Below, one piece after another: positions 34,043 through 43,143 of a stretch of 64,000 nucleotides of DNA; positions within the stretch are counted from its first letter, which is position 1, and each line of letters starts with the position of its first letter. The DNA is from Actinobacillus equuli (GTDB lineage Bacteria; Pseudomonadota; Gammaproteobacteria; Enterobacterales; Pasteurellaceae): the NCBI RefSeq assembly GCF_900636745.1, contig NZ_LR134310.1, positions 1,790,501 through 1,854,500 on the forward strand. The letters run 5' to 3'. Both the position numbers and the translations under genes were made by a program. The notes below the pieces were generated by a model, which was given only the letters and a program-made list of their open reading frames with translations, was not told the DNA's origin and did no database searches.

Positions 34043-34434
34043 TGAAACTTTTGCAAAAAATTTGGCTTTTTTTACCGCTTGTATTGAGTGGTATTGCACA
34101 AGCGGAAATGGTTGATACCTTTCAATTTCAGCGAGAGTCAGACCGAGTAAGAGCGGTGGCGTTAGCAAAATCGCTGCGCTGCCCGCAATGTCAAAATCAA
34201 AACCTGGTGGAATCAAATGCCACTACCGCTTATAAACTACGTTTGGAAGTTTATGAAATGGTCAATCAAGGTAAAAGCGATGAAGAAATTATTCAAATTA
34301 TGACCAATCGCTTCGGGCATTTTGTGAATTACGATCCGCCGGTTAATGCTCAAACTTGGGTGTTATGGGGAATGCCGTTCGGATTATGTTTAATTTTATT
34401 AAGCTTAATTGTTTGGCGCACGAAAAAGAAATAG
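34042..34434 (+). CDS. ccmH: Cytochrome c maturation protein CcmH (NrfF type)
   Basis: 130 residues. Signal peptide ending AQA, then LRCPQCQNQNLVESNA, the CcmH motif with redox CxxC, about residue 47, and a C-terminal membrane anchor (WVLWGMPFGLCLILLSLIVW). Presents reduced apocytochrome to CcmF. It is the short form; E. coli CcmH is fused to a TPR domain that is here encoded by the next gene. Translationally coupled to ccmG. Confidence 0.93.
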   Translation: MKLLQKIWLFLPLVLSGIAQAEMVDTFQFQRESDRVRAVALAKSLRCPQCQNQNLVESNATTAYKLRLEVYEMVNQGKSDEEIIQIMTNRFGHFVNYDPPVNAQTWVLWGMPFGLCLILLSLIVWRTKKK

Positions 34435-34472
34435 TAAGTCATATTTATTGAAGTGAATTTGATGGCGATAAG

Positions 34473-35213
34473 ATGAAAACAAGAGCAGAAATTAATCACG
34501 AAAATTATCAGCAAGCGGTTAAATTTGCCGAAAATTTTGCAGATGAGCTGAAAGCGGAGTATCTCAATGAAGCGGAACAACGTTATCATTTTGAGCAGCA
34601 AGCCAGCCAATCTTTGCAAAACTTTTCTAAAAACAGACCGCTTGTCGGAGGGCTTCTATTCGCATTGAGCTTTGCGATTGCCGCCATTTGTTATTGGCAA
34701 ACGGAACGTTATCAGATAGTGAACCGAGGCGAGCAGTTGCATCAAGCTTTTCAAATCCAAGCAGGGCAAGAAGATAAAGAACAAAAAAATAATCGTTATG
34801 TTTTAAGCCTGCAAGATCGCTTACGAGAAAACCCGAATAACGGGGAATTATGGTATGAACTGGGGCAAGCTTACGCCTTAAATAATGATTTTGGTTCCGC
34901 CTTAATTTGTTATGGCAATGCGCAAAAAGTTTTGGGTGAGAAAGCCGCTATTTTTGGTGCAATGGCAGCCGCCAAATATTATCAAGAAGGAAAAACAATC
35001 TCGGTTCAGACCCAACAGTGGCTTGATAAAGCGTTGAGTTTAGATAAAAAAGAGAGTACCAGTTTGTTGTTACTTGCTTCTCATGCTTATGCGAATAAAC
35101 AGTATCAACAAGCGATTGATTTTTGGCGTCAGGTACTTGACGGAGAGAATGAATCAATCGATCGCCGAGCAATTATTCAGAGCATCGAAATGGCTCATCA
35201 ATCCCTGAAATAA
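34473..35213 (+). CDS. ccmI: TPR cytochrome c biogenesis protein (CcmI/NrfG-like)
   Basis: 246 residues. A cytoplasmic N-terminal helix-rich part (1-55), one membrane segment (about 59-76), then a periplasmic TPR region (about 100-240: NGELWYELGQAYALNNDFGSAL, KQYQQAIDFWRQVLDG). Thought to hold apocytochrome c for CcmF/CcmH. E. coli NrfG and the C-terminal half of E. coli CcmH are the counterparts. Last gene of the run. An uptake signal (34636-34645) encodes N-R-P-L-V at residues 55-59. Confidence 0.82.
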   Translation: MKTRAEINHENYQQAVKFAENFADELKAEYLNEAEQRYHFEQQASQSLQNFSKNRPLVGGLLFALSFAIAAICYWQTERYQIVNRGEQLHQAFQIQAGQEDKEQKNNRYVLSLQDRLRENPNNGELWYELGQAYALNNDFGSALICYGNAQKVLGEKAAIFGAMAAAKYYQEGKTISVQTQQWLDKALSLDKKESTSLLLLASHAYANKQYQQAIDFWRQVLDGENESIDRRAIIQSIEMAHQSLK

Positions 35214-35218
35214 AAATT

Positions 35219-35271
35219 AACAGCCCCTGAAAAGTAGGCTTCTGAAGTCTATTTTTTCAGGGGCTGTTTTA
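35219..35271. terminator. Bidirectional terminator, ccmI / yhbP
   Basis: Perfect 15-bp arms AACAGCCCCTGAAAA / TTTTCAGGGGCTGTT, separated by about 20 bases, between convergent genes. Confidence 0.85.
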
Positions 35272-35287
35272 TTCTTCTTCACTATTT

Positions 35288-35749
35288 CTAGGCGAGCTGT
35301 ATGGTTTGAAAATCATCGCTTACTTCTGGATCACCTTTTTTCCATTCCATTTTGCCAAATTTACCAAGTGAATTATCAATTAGGCGAACCTGCTCTAATT
35401 TTACTTCCCAAATAGCTAACCTATCATCGACATATGGTTTAAATTCTGCCTCATATAACTCTCTTGCAATTTTCGCTTCTTCGCCACTTAGGAGATTTAC
35501 TATGCCAAGAAATTGGATACCTTGAATGGAAGAATGAAAGCGAGTCGGGGAGAATATAGTACCGGCGACTTGGGGATTTTTATGCAAAATTTTAGAGTGG
35601 GTTGTCTGTTCTGAACTCATATAGATTAAGCGACAATTCGCCTCATCAAATTTATAAAAGCATGCTACAGCCCAAGGCTGCTTATCGTCTGCTACAGATA
35701 AAGTACAGAGGTATTTTTTATTAAGAAAATTAGCTATGCGTTTCTGCAT
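35288..35749 (-). CDS. YhbP-family (UPF0306) protein, PNPOx-like fold
   Basis: 153 residues. Looks like a flavin-binding split-barrel protein of the pyridoxamine phosphate oxidase-like class: AVACFYKFDE, RLIYMSSEQTTHSKIL, VAGTIFS, and IQGIQFLGIVNLLSGEE, matching the YhbP pattern (IRGVQFKGEIRRLEGEE in E. coli). Function of the family is unknown. The first ATG (35749) is used; no other start fits. Single gene, divergent from hugZ. Confidence 0.78.
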   Translation of the reverse strand: MQKRIANFLNKKYLCTLSVADDKQPWAVACFYKFDEANCRLIYMSSEQTTHSKILHKNPQVAGTIFSPTRFHSSIQGIQFLGIVNLLSGEEAKIARELYEAEFKPYVDDRLAIWEVKLEQVRLIDNSLGKFGKMEWKKGDPEVSDDFQTIQLA

Positions 35750-36089
35750 ATGGATCCCTATATTTATTAATAATTGTAAAATATGTCAATTTGTAAATTG
35801 TTATAACATACTGCTTAATAAGCAGAATCCTTTTTTGAAGTAAATATTTAAGCGTAAACGGAGTCATTTTGACATAAAAATGTAAGTTTAGTAAAGCAAA
35901 AAGCGCTGTAAAAGTCATTAGAGTGACTTAAATTTAAAGAGATACAACCACTCACAATTATTTTTTCATCAAAAGTAAAAATTTACATTTTTAACATTGC
36001 GAAAAAAAACAGTATAAATATAATTAAAAATAATTTGTATTAACGATATTGGTTAATGAAATTTACATAAATTTTATAGAGGAGAACTT
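35750..36089. other. Divergent intergenic region, yhbP / hugZ
   Basis: Very AT-rich. Holds a dyad AAGTCA / TGACTT (about 35926-35942) and the candidate hugZ promoter. No gene seen; a 62-codon minus-strand ORF at 35730-35918 is not credible. A Fur box would be expected but no good match is found. Confidence 0.5.
35997..36024 (+). promoter_or_regulatory. Candidate promoter of hugZ-hgbA
   Basis: TTGCGA (35997-36002), 16-base spacer, TATAAT (36019-36024); 66 bases upstream of hugZ. The surrounding AT-rich sequence only partly resembles a Fur site. Confidence 0.5.
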
Positions 36090-36611
36090 ATGACTGTGAC
36101 TAATCGTCAAGAAGTCTTACAAAATCGCTTAGGACCTGAAATTCAAGAATTAAAAGAAAATATTCTAACGATTGTGCTTTCAACGGTGGATAAAGACGGT
36201 AACCCGAATGTGAGTTATGCGCCTTTTGTGATTAATAATGGTGAATACCAAGTACTGATTTCGACTATTGCTCGTCATGCACGTAATTTAATTGAAGTAC
36301 CGAAAGTATCGTTAATGTTGATTGATGATGAATCTAAAAGCCGTCAAATTTTTGCTCGTCGTCGTTTAACTTTTGATGCGACTTCTCGTTTAATCGAGCG
36401 TGAAGGCGAAGAGTGGGAAAGTGGTTTGAAAGCATTGAAAGCGCGTCATGGCGATCTTATTGATGAGCTTTCGAAAATGAAAGATTTCAAATTATTTAGT
36501 TTTAAACCGACACAAGGTCTTTTTGTAAAAGGCTTTGGTAAGGCGTTTGAAGTTAGCCCGGATGATCTTGTGAATATCGTTCACTTAGATGAAGGTCATA
36601 AAACAGAATAA
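36090..36611 (+). CDS. hugZ: HugZ/HutZ-family haem-utilisation protein
   Basis: 173 residues. FMN-binding split-barrel fold of the HugZ family (ILTIVLSTVDKDGNPNVSYAPFV; RHARNL; KGFGKAFEV; C-terminal H-L-D-E-G-H-K carrying the likely haem-ligand histidine). HugZ/HutZ proteins bind haem and degrade or store it. Position directly upstream of hgbA, in one operon, is the arrangement known from A. pleuropneumoniae, where both are iron-regulated. Ribosome-binding site GAGGAGA. Confidence 0.9.
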   Translation: MTVTNRQEVLQNRLGPEIQELKENILTIVLSTVDKDGNPNVSYAPFVINNGEYQVLISTIARHARNLIEVPKVSLMLIDDESKSRQIFARRRLTFDATSRLIEREGEEWESGLKALKARHGDLIDELSKMKDFKLFSFKPTQGLFVKGFGKAFEVSPDDLVNIVHLDEGHKTE

Positions 36612-36685
36612 CTATATTATTAAATATTTACTGTGCTGGTTGTTTGCTAGCACAGTTTTTTTATTTTATATAAAGGAGAATGATT

Positions 36686-39523
36686 GTGATTAAGTTTCGT
36701 TTTAACCTGTCTGTTGCGGCACTTTGTGTTTTGCAATATAACTTTGCATTGGCACAGGAACAAGTGCAGCTCGACACTGTTATTGTAAAAGATGGCATTC
36801 AGCAACAGAAAATTTCTGAAATCAAAAAATCAGCGAAACAACTCGCAAAACAACAGGTACAAGATTCGAGAGATCTTGTTCGTTATGAAACCGGTGTGAC
36901 GGTGGTTGAAACCGGACGTATGGGCAGTAGCGGTTATGCGGTGCGAGGTGTAGATGAGAACCGTGTTGCAATTACAGTAGATGGCTTACATCAAGCGGAA
37001 ACGCTTTCATCTCAAGGTTTTAAAGAATTATTTGAAGGGTACGGCAATTTTAATAATACTCGTAACTCGGTAGAAATCGAAACGCTGAAACAAGCAACGA
37101 TTCGTAAAGGTGCGGATTCTGTTCGTGTCGGTAGCGGCGCTTTAGGCGGTGCTGTGATGTTTGAAACCAAAGATGCTCGTGATTTTTTAACGGAAAAAGA
37201 TTACCACTTTGGTTATAAAACCGGTTATTCAAGTGCTGATAATCAAAAAGCTAATTCTTTGACCTTTGCCGGTCGTTATAAAAATTTTGATATTTTAGCG
37301 TTAAAAACTTGGCGGGACGGTCATGAATTGGAAAACTATGACTACAAAACGGCTAACGGTAGTGTACAGGGGAAAGAGCGAGAGAAAGCGGATCCTTATT
37401 CAATTAAGAAAGATAGTACCTTAATTAAATTTGGTTATTCACCTTCGGATAATCACCGCATTAGCGTAGTTGCGGATTTGTATGAGAAGAAAAACAGAGG
37501 TCACGATTTCTCCTACAACTTAAAGCCGACAACTTACATTAACGTTGACGAATATGAGTTACGTCATACGAATGATAAGAGTAAGCGCCAAAATTATGCG
37601 TTTGTGTATGAGAATTTTAGTGCGAATCCATTATGGGATACGTTAAAACTCACTTATTCAACGCAAAAAATTAAGAATCGCGCAAGAACGGATGATTATT
37701 GTGACGGGGCCCATTGTAAGGAAACGAGTAATCCGGCTGGATTACAGTTAAAAGACGGCAAAGTAGTAGATAGAGACGGTAATCAACCGAAGTTAGGTGT
37801 CGGCGAATTAGGGCTAACCACAATTACCGATTCAAAAGGTACTTACACTGAAGGTGTAAATTTGGTGAGAGATTATTGGTTTGATTGTAGTGTTTTTGAC
37901 TGTAATAAGTCTGTAACGGCCTATAAAAAAAGCTACGATGGCACGATTACATCTGAACAAGTTGCTTTAGATAAAACCTATACGGATGAGAAAGGACGAA
38001 AATTTGCGGCAATTACTAATAAGCAATTCAATAATGTCCTATTACCGGAAAGCAAAGGCTATACGGAAAATATTTATACCGAACGAGATTTAGATACGAA
38101 TACGAAGCAAGTTAATCTTGATTTAACCAAATCATTTTCTTTATTTGAGAAAGAGCATTCGTTGGAATATGGTGGTAGTTACGCTCATACAGAGAAAAAG
38201 ATGGTTAACCGCAGTGGTTTTGGTGCAACGAGTAATAGCCAGTGGTGGGCGAAACGTTTTCTGGGGATGAAACGAGATTTCTTTAAAGGAACGGAAGAAC
38301 CTATCAATTGTAAAAATGCAACCGGTAGCGATCAATGGAACGGTTTACTTTGTCCGAATGAAGATACATTTTCATTCTTAATTCCGGTTGAGGCGAAAAA
38401 TGGCTCGTTATATTTTGCTGATAATTTAAAAGCAAATAACTATTTAAGTTTTGATATCGGCTACCGCTATGATGATATTAGCTATAAGCCCAAATATGTT
38501 GCGGGACAGACGGCGAAGATTCCGGACGATATGTTACAAGGGCTATTCGTGCCGCTACCGGAGCGACCGTCAAAAGAACAGATTCGCCAAAATGCCGAAG
38601 AAAACATTAAATATTTATCACGTAATGTGAAATATCAAAAACATTCTTATTCATTAGCGGCAACAGCGGATCCGTTTAGTTTTTTACGTGTGCAAGTAAA
38701 ATACGCGAATGGATTTAGAGCGCCGACTTCGGATGAGCTTTATTTTACCTTTAAGCATCCGGATTTTTCCGTATTGCCTAATGTGGATCTTAAGGCTGAA
38801 CGTGCAGAAACCAAAGAAGCAGCGTTAACTTTACATGGTGATTTAGGCTTTATTACGACCAGTTACTTTAAAACGGATTATGATAATTTTATTGATTTAA
38901 AATATCTTGGTCCTAAAAATTTAGTGAATGCTTTTGGTGGTAGTGCAACGGCAAGACCCTATCAAATTTACCAAAATGTAAACCGCCAAGATGCGAAGGT
39001 GAATGGTTTGGAAATTAACTCTAAACTGAATTTTGGCCAATTATGGCAAGCTTTAGAAGGTTTTAACGTAAGTTATAAATACACTTATCAAAAAGGTAAG
39101 ATGGAAGGGAATCTACCACTTAACGCAATTCAACCAAGAACCTCCGTGTTTGGTTTAGGCTATGAGCATCCGGAAGATAAATTCGGTGTAGATGTTTATG
39201 TTACCCGTGTAAGTGCGAAGAAGGCGGAAGATACTTACAATATGTATCACAGCGAAGAAAAAGCAAAAGATAGCTACTTAAAATGGCGTAGCGATGCTTA
39301 TACGTTGTTAGATATGATTGCTTATGTTAAACCGTGGAAAAACGTTACCTTGCAAGCAGGTGTTTATAATTTACAGAATCGCAAATATCTGACTTGGGAA
39401 TCGGTTCGTTCAATTCGTCCGTTTGGTACGAGTAACTTGATTAACCAAGCGACAGGTAAAGGATTAAATCGTTTCACTGCTCCCGGAAGAAACTTTAAGT
39501 TAACCGCAGAGGTAACTTTCTAA
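36686..39523 (+). CDS. hgbA: TonB-dependent haemoglobin receptor HgbA
   Basis: 945 residues from GTG 36686. ATG 36680 lies one base from GGAG, too close; GTG at 36686 is at normal spacing. Signal peptide ends at NFALA; a TonB-box-like DTVIVKD follows. The plug domain (about 40-165) has G-S-S-G-Y-A-V-R-G-V-D-E-N-R, then a 22-strand barrel ending in aromatic F (EVTF). Length and position downstream of hugZ agree with HgbA of A. pleuropneumoniae. Four cysteines (about 340-415) lie in extracellular loops. Binds haemoglobin and imports haem across the outer membrane. Confidence 0.9.
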   Translation: MIKFRFNLSVAALCVLQYNFALAQEQVQLDTVIVKDGIQQQKISEIKKSAKQLAKQQVQDSRDLVRYETGVTVVETGRMGSSGYAVRGVDENRVAITVDGLHQAETLSSQGFKELFEGYGNFNNTRNSVEIETLKQATIRKGADSVRVGSGALGGAVMFETKDARDFLTEKDYHFGYKTGYSSADNQKANSLTFAGRYKNFDILALKTWRDGHELENYDYKTANGSVQGKEREKADPYSIKKDSTLIKFGYSPSDNHRISVVADLYEKKNRGHDFSYNLKPTTYINVDEYELRHTNDKSKRQNYAFVYENFSANPLWDTLKLTYSTQKIKNRARTDDYCDGAHCKETSNPAGLQLKDGKVVDRDGNQPKLGVGELGLTTITDSKGTYTEGVNLVRDYWFDCSVFDCNKSVTAYKKSYDGTITSEQVALDKTYTDEKGRKFAAITNKQFNNVLLPESKGYTENIYTERDLDTNTKQVNLDLTKSFSLFEKEHSLEYGGSYAHTEKKMVNRSGFGATSNSQWWAKRFLGMKRDFFKGTEEPINCKNATGSDQWNGLLCPNEDTFSFLIPVEAKNGSLYFADNLKANNYLSFDIGYRYDDISYKPKYVAGQTAKIPDDMLQGLFVPLPERPSKEQIRQNAEENIKYLSRNVKYQKHSYSLAATADPFSFLRVQVKYANGFRAPTSDELYFTFKHPDFSVLPNVDLKAERAETKEAALTLHGDLGFITTSYFKTDYDNFIDLKYLGPKNLVNAFGGSATARPYQIYQNVNRQDAKVNGLEINSKLNFGQLWQALEGFNVSYKYTYQKGKMEGNLPLNAIQPRTSVFGLGYEHPEDKFGVDVYVTRVSAKKAEDTYNMYHSEEKAKDSYLKWRSDAYTLLDMIAYVKPWKNVTLQAGVYNLQNRKYLTWESVRSIRPFGTSNLINQATGKGLNRFTAPGRNFKLTAEVTF

Positions 39524-39529
39524 GTAAAA

Positions 39530-39564
39530 TACCCGATAAATCATTGTTTATCGGGCATTTTTTT
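39530..39564. terminator. Terminator between hgbA and pheA
   Basis: Stem CCCGATAAA / TTTATCGGG followed by seven T on the plus strand. Confidence 0.88.
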
Positions 39565-39593
39565 GCAAAAAAATCTTAAAATTTAACCGCTTG

Positions 39594-40751
39594 TTATAGT
39601 TTTACCGGCTCAATAATTTCACTTGGGTAACAACCTAATACTTTGACATAGCTTGTTACATCTTCTAAAGCTTTTAACGCCTGTTGGGTATTTTCAGCAT
39701 GCGTATTTGCTTCTAGTTCCACATAGAACATTTCTTCCCAAGGTTTACCGTAAATCGGGCGAGATTCCAATTTGGTCATTCGGATTTGATGTTGTTTAAA
39801 GACCATTAACGCATCCACTAATGCACCGGCTTGTTGAGAAGTGGTCATCAGTAATAACGTTTTTGTTTGTACTTGTGGCGAAACGTTAATCGCTTGTTTC
39901 GCTACCACGATAAAACGTGTGATATTGTTTTGTTGGTTGGCAATATCGGTTTTGATATTGGTTAAACCGTAGAGTTTACCGCCGTCCTCATTGCCTAATG
40001 CGACGATATTCGGCTTATTTAAACGAGCGACCATCTGCATTGCGTGTGAGCTGCTTTCGCAATACTTGATATGGACTTTATTCAGGCTTTGAATAAATTG
40101 GCTGCATTGTTGAATCACTTGTGGGTGACTGTACAAGGTATCAATTTCAGCAAGATCTATATTACCGTTTGCCAGTACGCAGTGCTTGATCGGGTAAGCT
40201 AATTCACCAACTACCGCTAAATCGGTATGTTGTAATAAATCATATACGTCATTGATTGAACCTGAAGTGGTGTTTTCAAGCGGAAGCACACCAAATTCGG
40301 CTTCACCTTCACTCACCTTATCAAACACTTGTTGGAACGAATCACAGCTCAATTCAATTAAAGAACCTTGATATTTTTTAGCAAATTGACGAGACGCCAT
40401 ATTGGAATAAGAACCACGCATACCTAAAAAGGCAATCGATACATTTTGTTCTTTTTGCTCGTTTAATTTATTTTGCAGATAATTTTGCTGAGTCAACACG
40501 GAATCTTCGATAATACGTTGGAAAATTTGTGTGACATATTGCGGATCTAATTGGTAATTTTCCGCTTCGGCATGGTTTACTAGTGCTTGTAATAGCTCTT
40601 TTTCTCGTTCGATATCACGTAGCGGTTTTTGTGTGATTTCTTTGCTACGAACAACATCAAAAGCAAGCCGATGACGTTCGGCAAGTAATTTCAGTAAATG
40701 GCGGTCAAGTTGGGTGATTTGTTGGCGGATATTGGATAGATCTAAAGACAT
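39594..40751 (-). CDS. pheA: Bifunctional chorismate mutase / prephenate dehydratase (P-protein)
   Basis: 385 residues (E. coli 386). Chorismate mutase about 1-92 ([13 protein letters not shown]), prephenate dehydratase about 105-285 with the T-R-F motif in [10 protein letters not shown], and a C-terminal ACT domain (about 297-378) with [17 protein letters not shown] that senses phenylalanine. Makes phenylpyruvate from chorismate. No leader peptide of the pheL type is seen upstream. Convergent with hgbA. Confidence 0.97.
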   Translation of the reverse strand: MSLDLSNIRQQITQLDRHLLKLLAERHRLAFDVVRSKEITQKPLRDIEREKELLQALVNHAEAENYQLDPQYVTQIFQRIIEDSVLTQQNYLQNKLNEQKEQNVSIAFLGMRGSYSNMASRQFAKKYQGSLIELSCDSFQQVFDKVSEGEAEFGVLPLENTTSGSINDVYDLLQHTDLAVVGELAYPIKHCVLANGNIDLAEIDTLYSHPQVIQQCSQFIQSLNKVHIKYCESSSHAMQMVARLNKPNIVALGNEDGGKLYGLTNIKTDIANQQNNITRFIVVAKQAINVSPQVQTKTLLLMTTSQQAGALVDALMVFKQHQIRMTKLESRPIYGKPWEEMFYVELEANTHAENTQQALKALEDVTSYVKVLGCYPSEIIEPVKL

Positions 40752-40812
40752 TGCGTTTTCTCTTAATTATTTGATTTATCAAGATTATAGCGATTTAGTT
40801 GATAAAAAAAAG

Positions 40813-40858
40813 ATAAGCGGTCAAATTTGCAAAATTTTTTGCAAATTTGACCGCTTGT
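40813..40858 (-). terminator. Paired-uptake-signal terminator after prlC
   Basis: AAGCGGTCAAATTTGC and GCAAATTTGACCGCTT are perfect inverted copies around a short A/T loop. Perfect uptake core at 40849-40858. Confidence 0.8.
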
Positions 40859-40873
40859 AAGAATAGAGGGAGG

Positions 40874-42907
40874 TTAGTTAGCAATACCCTTATGACGTAA
40901 TAATGCGTCTAAGGTTGGTTTACGACCACGGAAACGTTCAAACAATACCATCGGTTCTTCCGAACCGCCACGCGTCAGAATATTATCTAAATAAGATTGA
41001 CCTGTCGCTCGGTTGAAAATACCGTCCTCTTCAAATTTTGCAAAGGCATCCGCTGATAATACTTCCGCCCATAAGTAACTGTAATAACCTGCGGCATAGC
41101 CACCTGCGAAAATATGGCTAAAGCTATGTGGGGTACGCACCCATTCAGGTGTGCGAACCACAGCAACATCCGCTTTTACTGCTTTTAAGGTATCTAACAC
41201 CAAGCCTTCACGAGGTTGTGCCAAATGCAAACGGAAATCGAATAAACCGAACTCTAATTGTCTTAATACAAACATTGCCGCTTGGAAGTTTTTCGCCTTG
41301 AGTAACTGGGTTAATTTATCTTTCGGTAACGGTTCGCCGGTTTGATAATGCCCCGAAATAAATTCAAGTGCTTCCGCTTCCCAACACCAGTTTTCTAAGA
41401 ATTGGCTCGGTAATTCCACCGCATCCCATGGCACACCGTTGATCCCCGCAACATCACCGACATCAATTTGGGTTAGCATATGATGGATACCGTGACCGAA
41501 CTCATGGAATAACGTAGTGACTTCGTCATGTGTAAAGAGTGCCGGCTTATCGCCAATCGGTTTATTAAAGTTACAAGTTAAGTATGCTACCGGTTTTTGT
41601 AATGCTCCGTCCGCTAAACGTTTTTGGTTGATACAATCATCCATCCACGCACCGCCACGTTTATTTTCACGTGCGTATAAATCTAAATAGAATGCACCGC
41701 GTTCTTCGTTTTGCTCATCGTAAATTTGGAAGAAACGCACGTCTTCGTGCCAAGTATCAATACCGAATTTTTCTTCGATACGTAAGCCGAAAATACGTTT
41801 CATTAATTCAAATAAGCCAGAAAGTACACGATCTTCCGGGAAATAAGGGCGAAGTTCTTCATCATTGATTGCATATAACGCTTGTTTTTGCTTTTCACTA
41901 TAGAATGCAATATCCCACGGCTGAAGTTCGGTTACGCCGTATTCTTGTTCCACAAAAGCATGTAATTCCGCTAATTCTTTTTCACCTTGTGCTTTTGAAC
42001 GTTTGGCTAAATCTTCTAAGAAATCGACAACTTGTTGCGGGTTCTCCGCCATTTTGGTAGCAAGAGAAAGATCAGCATAAGTTTCAAAACCTAATAATTG
42101 CGCCATTTCTAAGCGTAATTTAAGTTTCTCATCGATATTTGCCGAGTTATCCCATTTGCCTGCATTTGAGCCTTGATCAGAAGCACGGGTTGCATACTCT
42201 TTATAAATTGCCGCACGTAGTTCACGGTTTTCGCAGTAAGTCAGTACCGGATAGTAACTTGGGAATTCTAAAGTAAAGCGGTAACCTTTTTTACCTTTGC
42301 TTTCCGCAGAAAGTTTTGCCGCTTCTAAGGCGGATTCAGGCAAGCCTTGAAGCTGTGCTTCGTCTGTGATCACGATATCCCAGCCCATTGTGGCATCAAG
42401 GACATTATTACTGAATTGCGAGCTGAGTTCAGATAAACGGACAGACACTTCGCCATAACGTTTTTGTTTATCTGCGGGTAATGAAATCCCTGAAAGTTCG
42501 AAATCACGTAGACTGTTTTCAATCGCTTTTTTCTGTGCAAGCGAATAGCTCTCAAACTCCGGTGAGTTTTTAAGTTTTACATAGCCTTGATATAAGCCTT
42601 GGTGTTGTCCCGCCCAAGTACTGTATTCGGAAAGTAGCGGTAAGCAAGCCTGATAAGCTTCACGTAGTTCCGGCGAGTTTTTTACCCCGTTTAGATGACC
42701 GATAGGCGACCATGCACGCGCAAATTTATCTCCGGCAATTGCCTGCGGCATGTAGAAATTTTCCCAAGTCGGATTTTCGATTTGAGCAACTTGTTCAATA
42801 GTATCGCGACATTCTTTAATCACTGCTTCTACTGCAGGTTGGATATGCTCCGGTTTGATTTGTGAAAATGCAGGTAAACCGGTGTAATTTAAAAGAGGAT
42901 TGGACAT
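40874..42907 (-). CDS. prlC: Oligopeptidase A (M3 metallopeptidase)
   Basis: 677 residues (E. coli 680). Cytoplasmic zinc endopeptidase for signal peptides and other short peptides. Active-site motif LFHEFGHGIHHML (HExxH) near residue 467, with the third-ligand region ENWCWEAEAL about 30 residues later. N terminus M-S-N-P-L-L matches OpdA. Strong G-rich codon contexts match neighbours. Divergent from the znuD-like gene. Confidence 0.96.
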   Translation of the reverse strand: MSNPLLNYTGLPAFSQIKPEHIQPAVEAVIKECRDTIEQVAQIENPTWENFYMPQAIAGDKFARAWSPIGHLNGVKNSPELREAYQACLPLLSEYSTWAGQHQGLYQGYVKLKNSPEFESYSLAQKKAIENSLRDFELSGISLPADKQKRYGEVSVRLSELSSQFSNNVLDATMGWDIVITDEAQLQGLPESALEAAKLSAESKGKKGYRFTLEFPSYYPVLTYCENRELRAAIYKEYATRASDQGSNAGKWDNSANIDEKLKLRLEMAQLLGFETYADLSLATKMAENPQQVVDFLEDLAKRSKAQGEKELAELHAFVEQEYGVTELQPWDIAFYSEKQKQALYAINDEELRPYFPEDRVLSGLFELMKRIFGLRIEEKFGIDTWHEDVRFFQIYDEQNEERGAFYLDLYARENKRGGAWMDDCINQKRLADGALQKPVAYLTCNFNKPIGDKPALFTHDEVTTLFHEFGHGIHHMLTQIDVGDVAGINGVPWDAVELPSQFLENWCWEAEALEFISGHYQTGEPLPKDKLTQLLKAKNFQAAMFVLRQLEFGLFDFRLHLAQPREGLVLDTLKAVKADVAVVRTPEWVRTPHSFSHIFAGGYAAGYYSYLWAEVLSADAFAKFEEDGIFNRATGQSYLDNILTRGGSEEPMVLFERFRGRKPTLDALLRHKGIAN

Positions 42908-43143
42908 TGTTTATTTCCTTTTTCTTAGTCGAAATGAGTTATTAGTCTTAGCATCATACACCAAAGTTTCATAGAAACAGAAATCACGAGGAGTTTTTTA
43001 GTTATTTTTATATATAACTTGTTTGATGAAGATAAAGCATACTCAATAAGTATATATAATTTTTTTAAGGTTATTATTGAAAGTAGGTGTTTTTTAAAGT
43101 AAATTAACACCCTTAATTTTTTTATGGCTTTAGGTTGAATAAA
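42908..43143. other. Divergent intergenic region, prlC / ZnuD-like receptor
   Basis: AT-rich. An AGTTAT / ATAACT dyad lies at about 42999-43020. No canonical Zur or Fur box is recognised. Confidence 0.4.

Noticed and set aside
36010-36040. Fur box before hugZ
   Set aside because: The best 19-base alignment to the consensus matches only about 11 positions, and in very AT-rich sequence that is not convincing.
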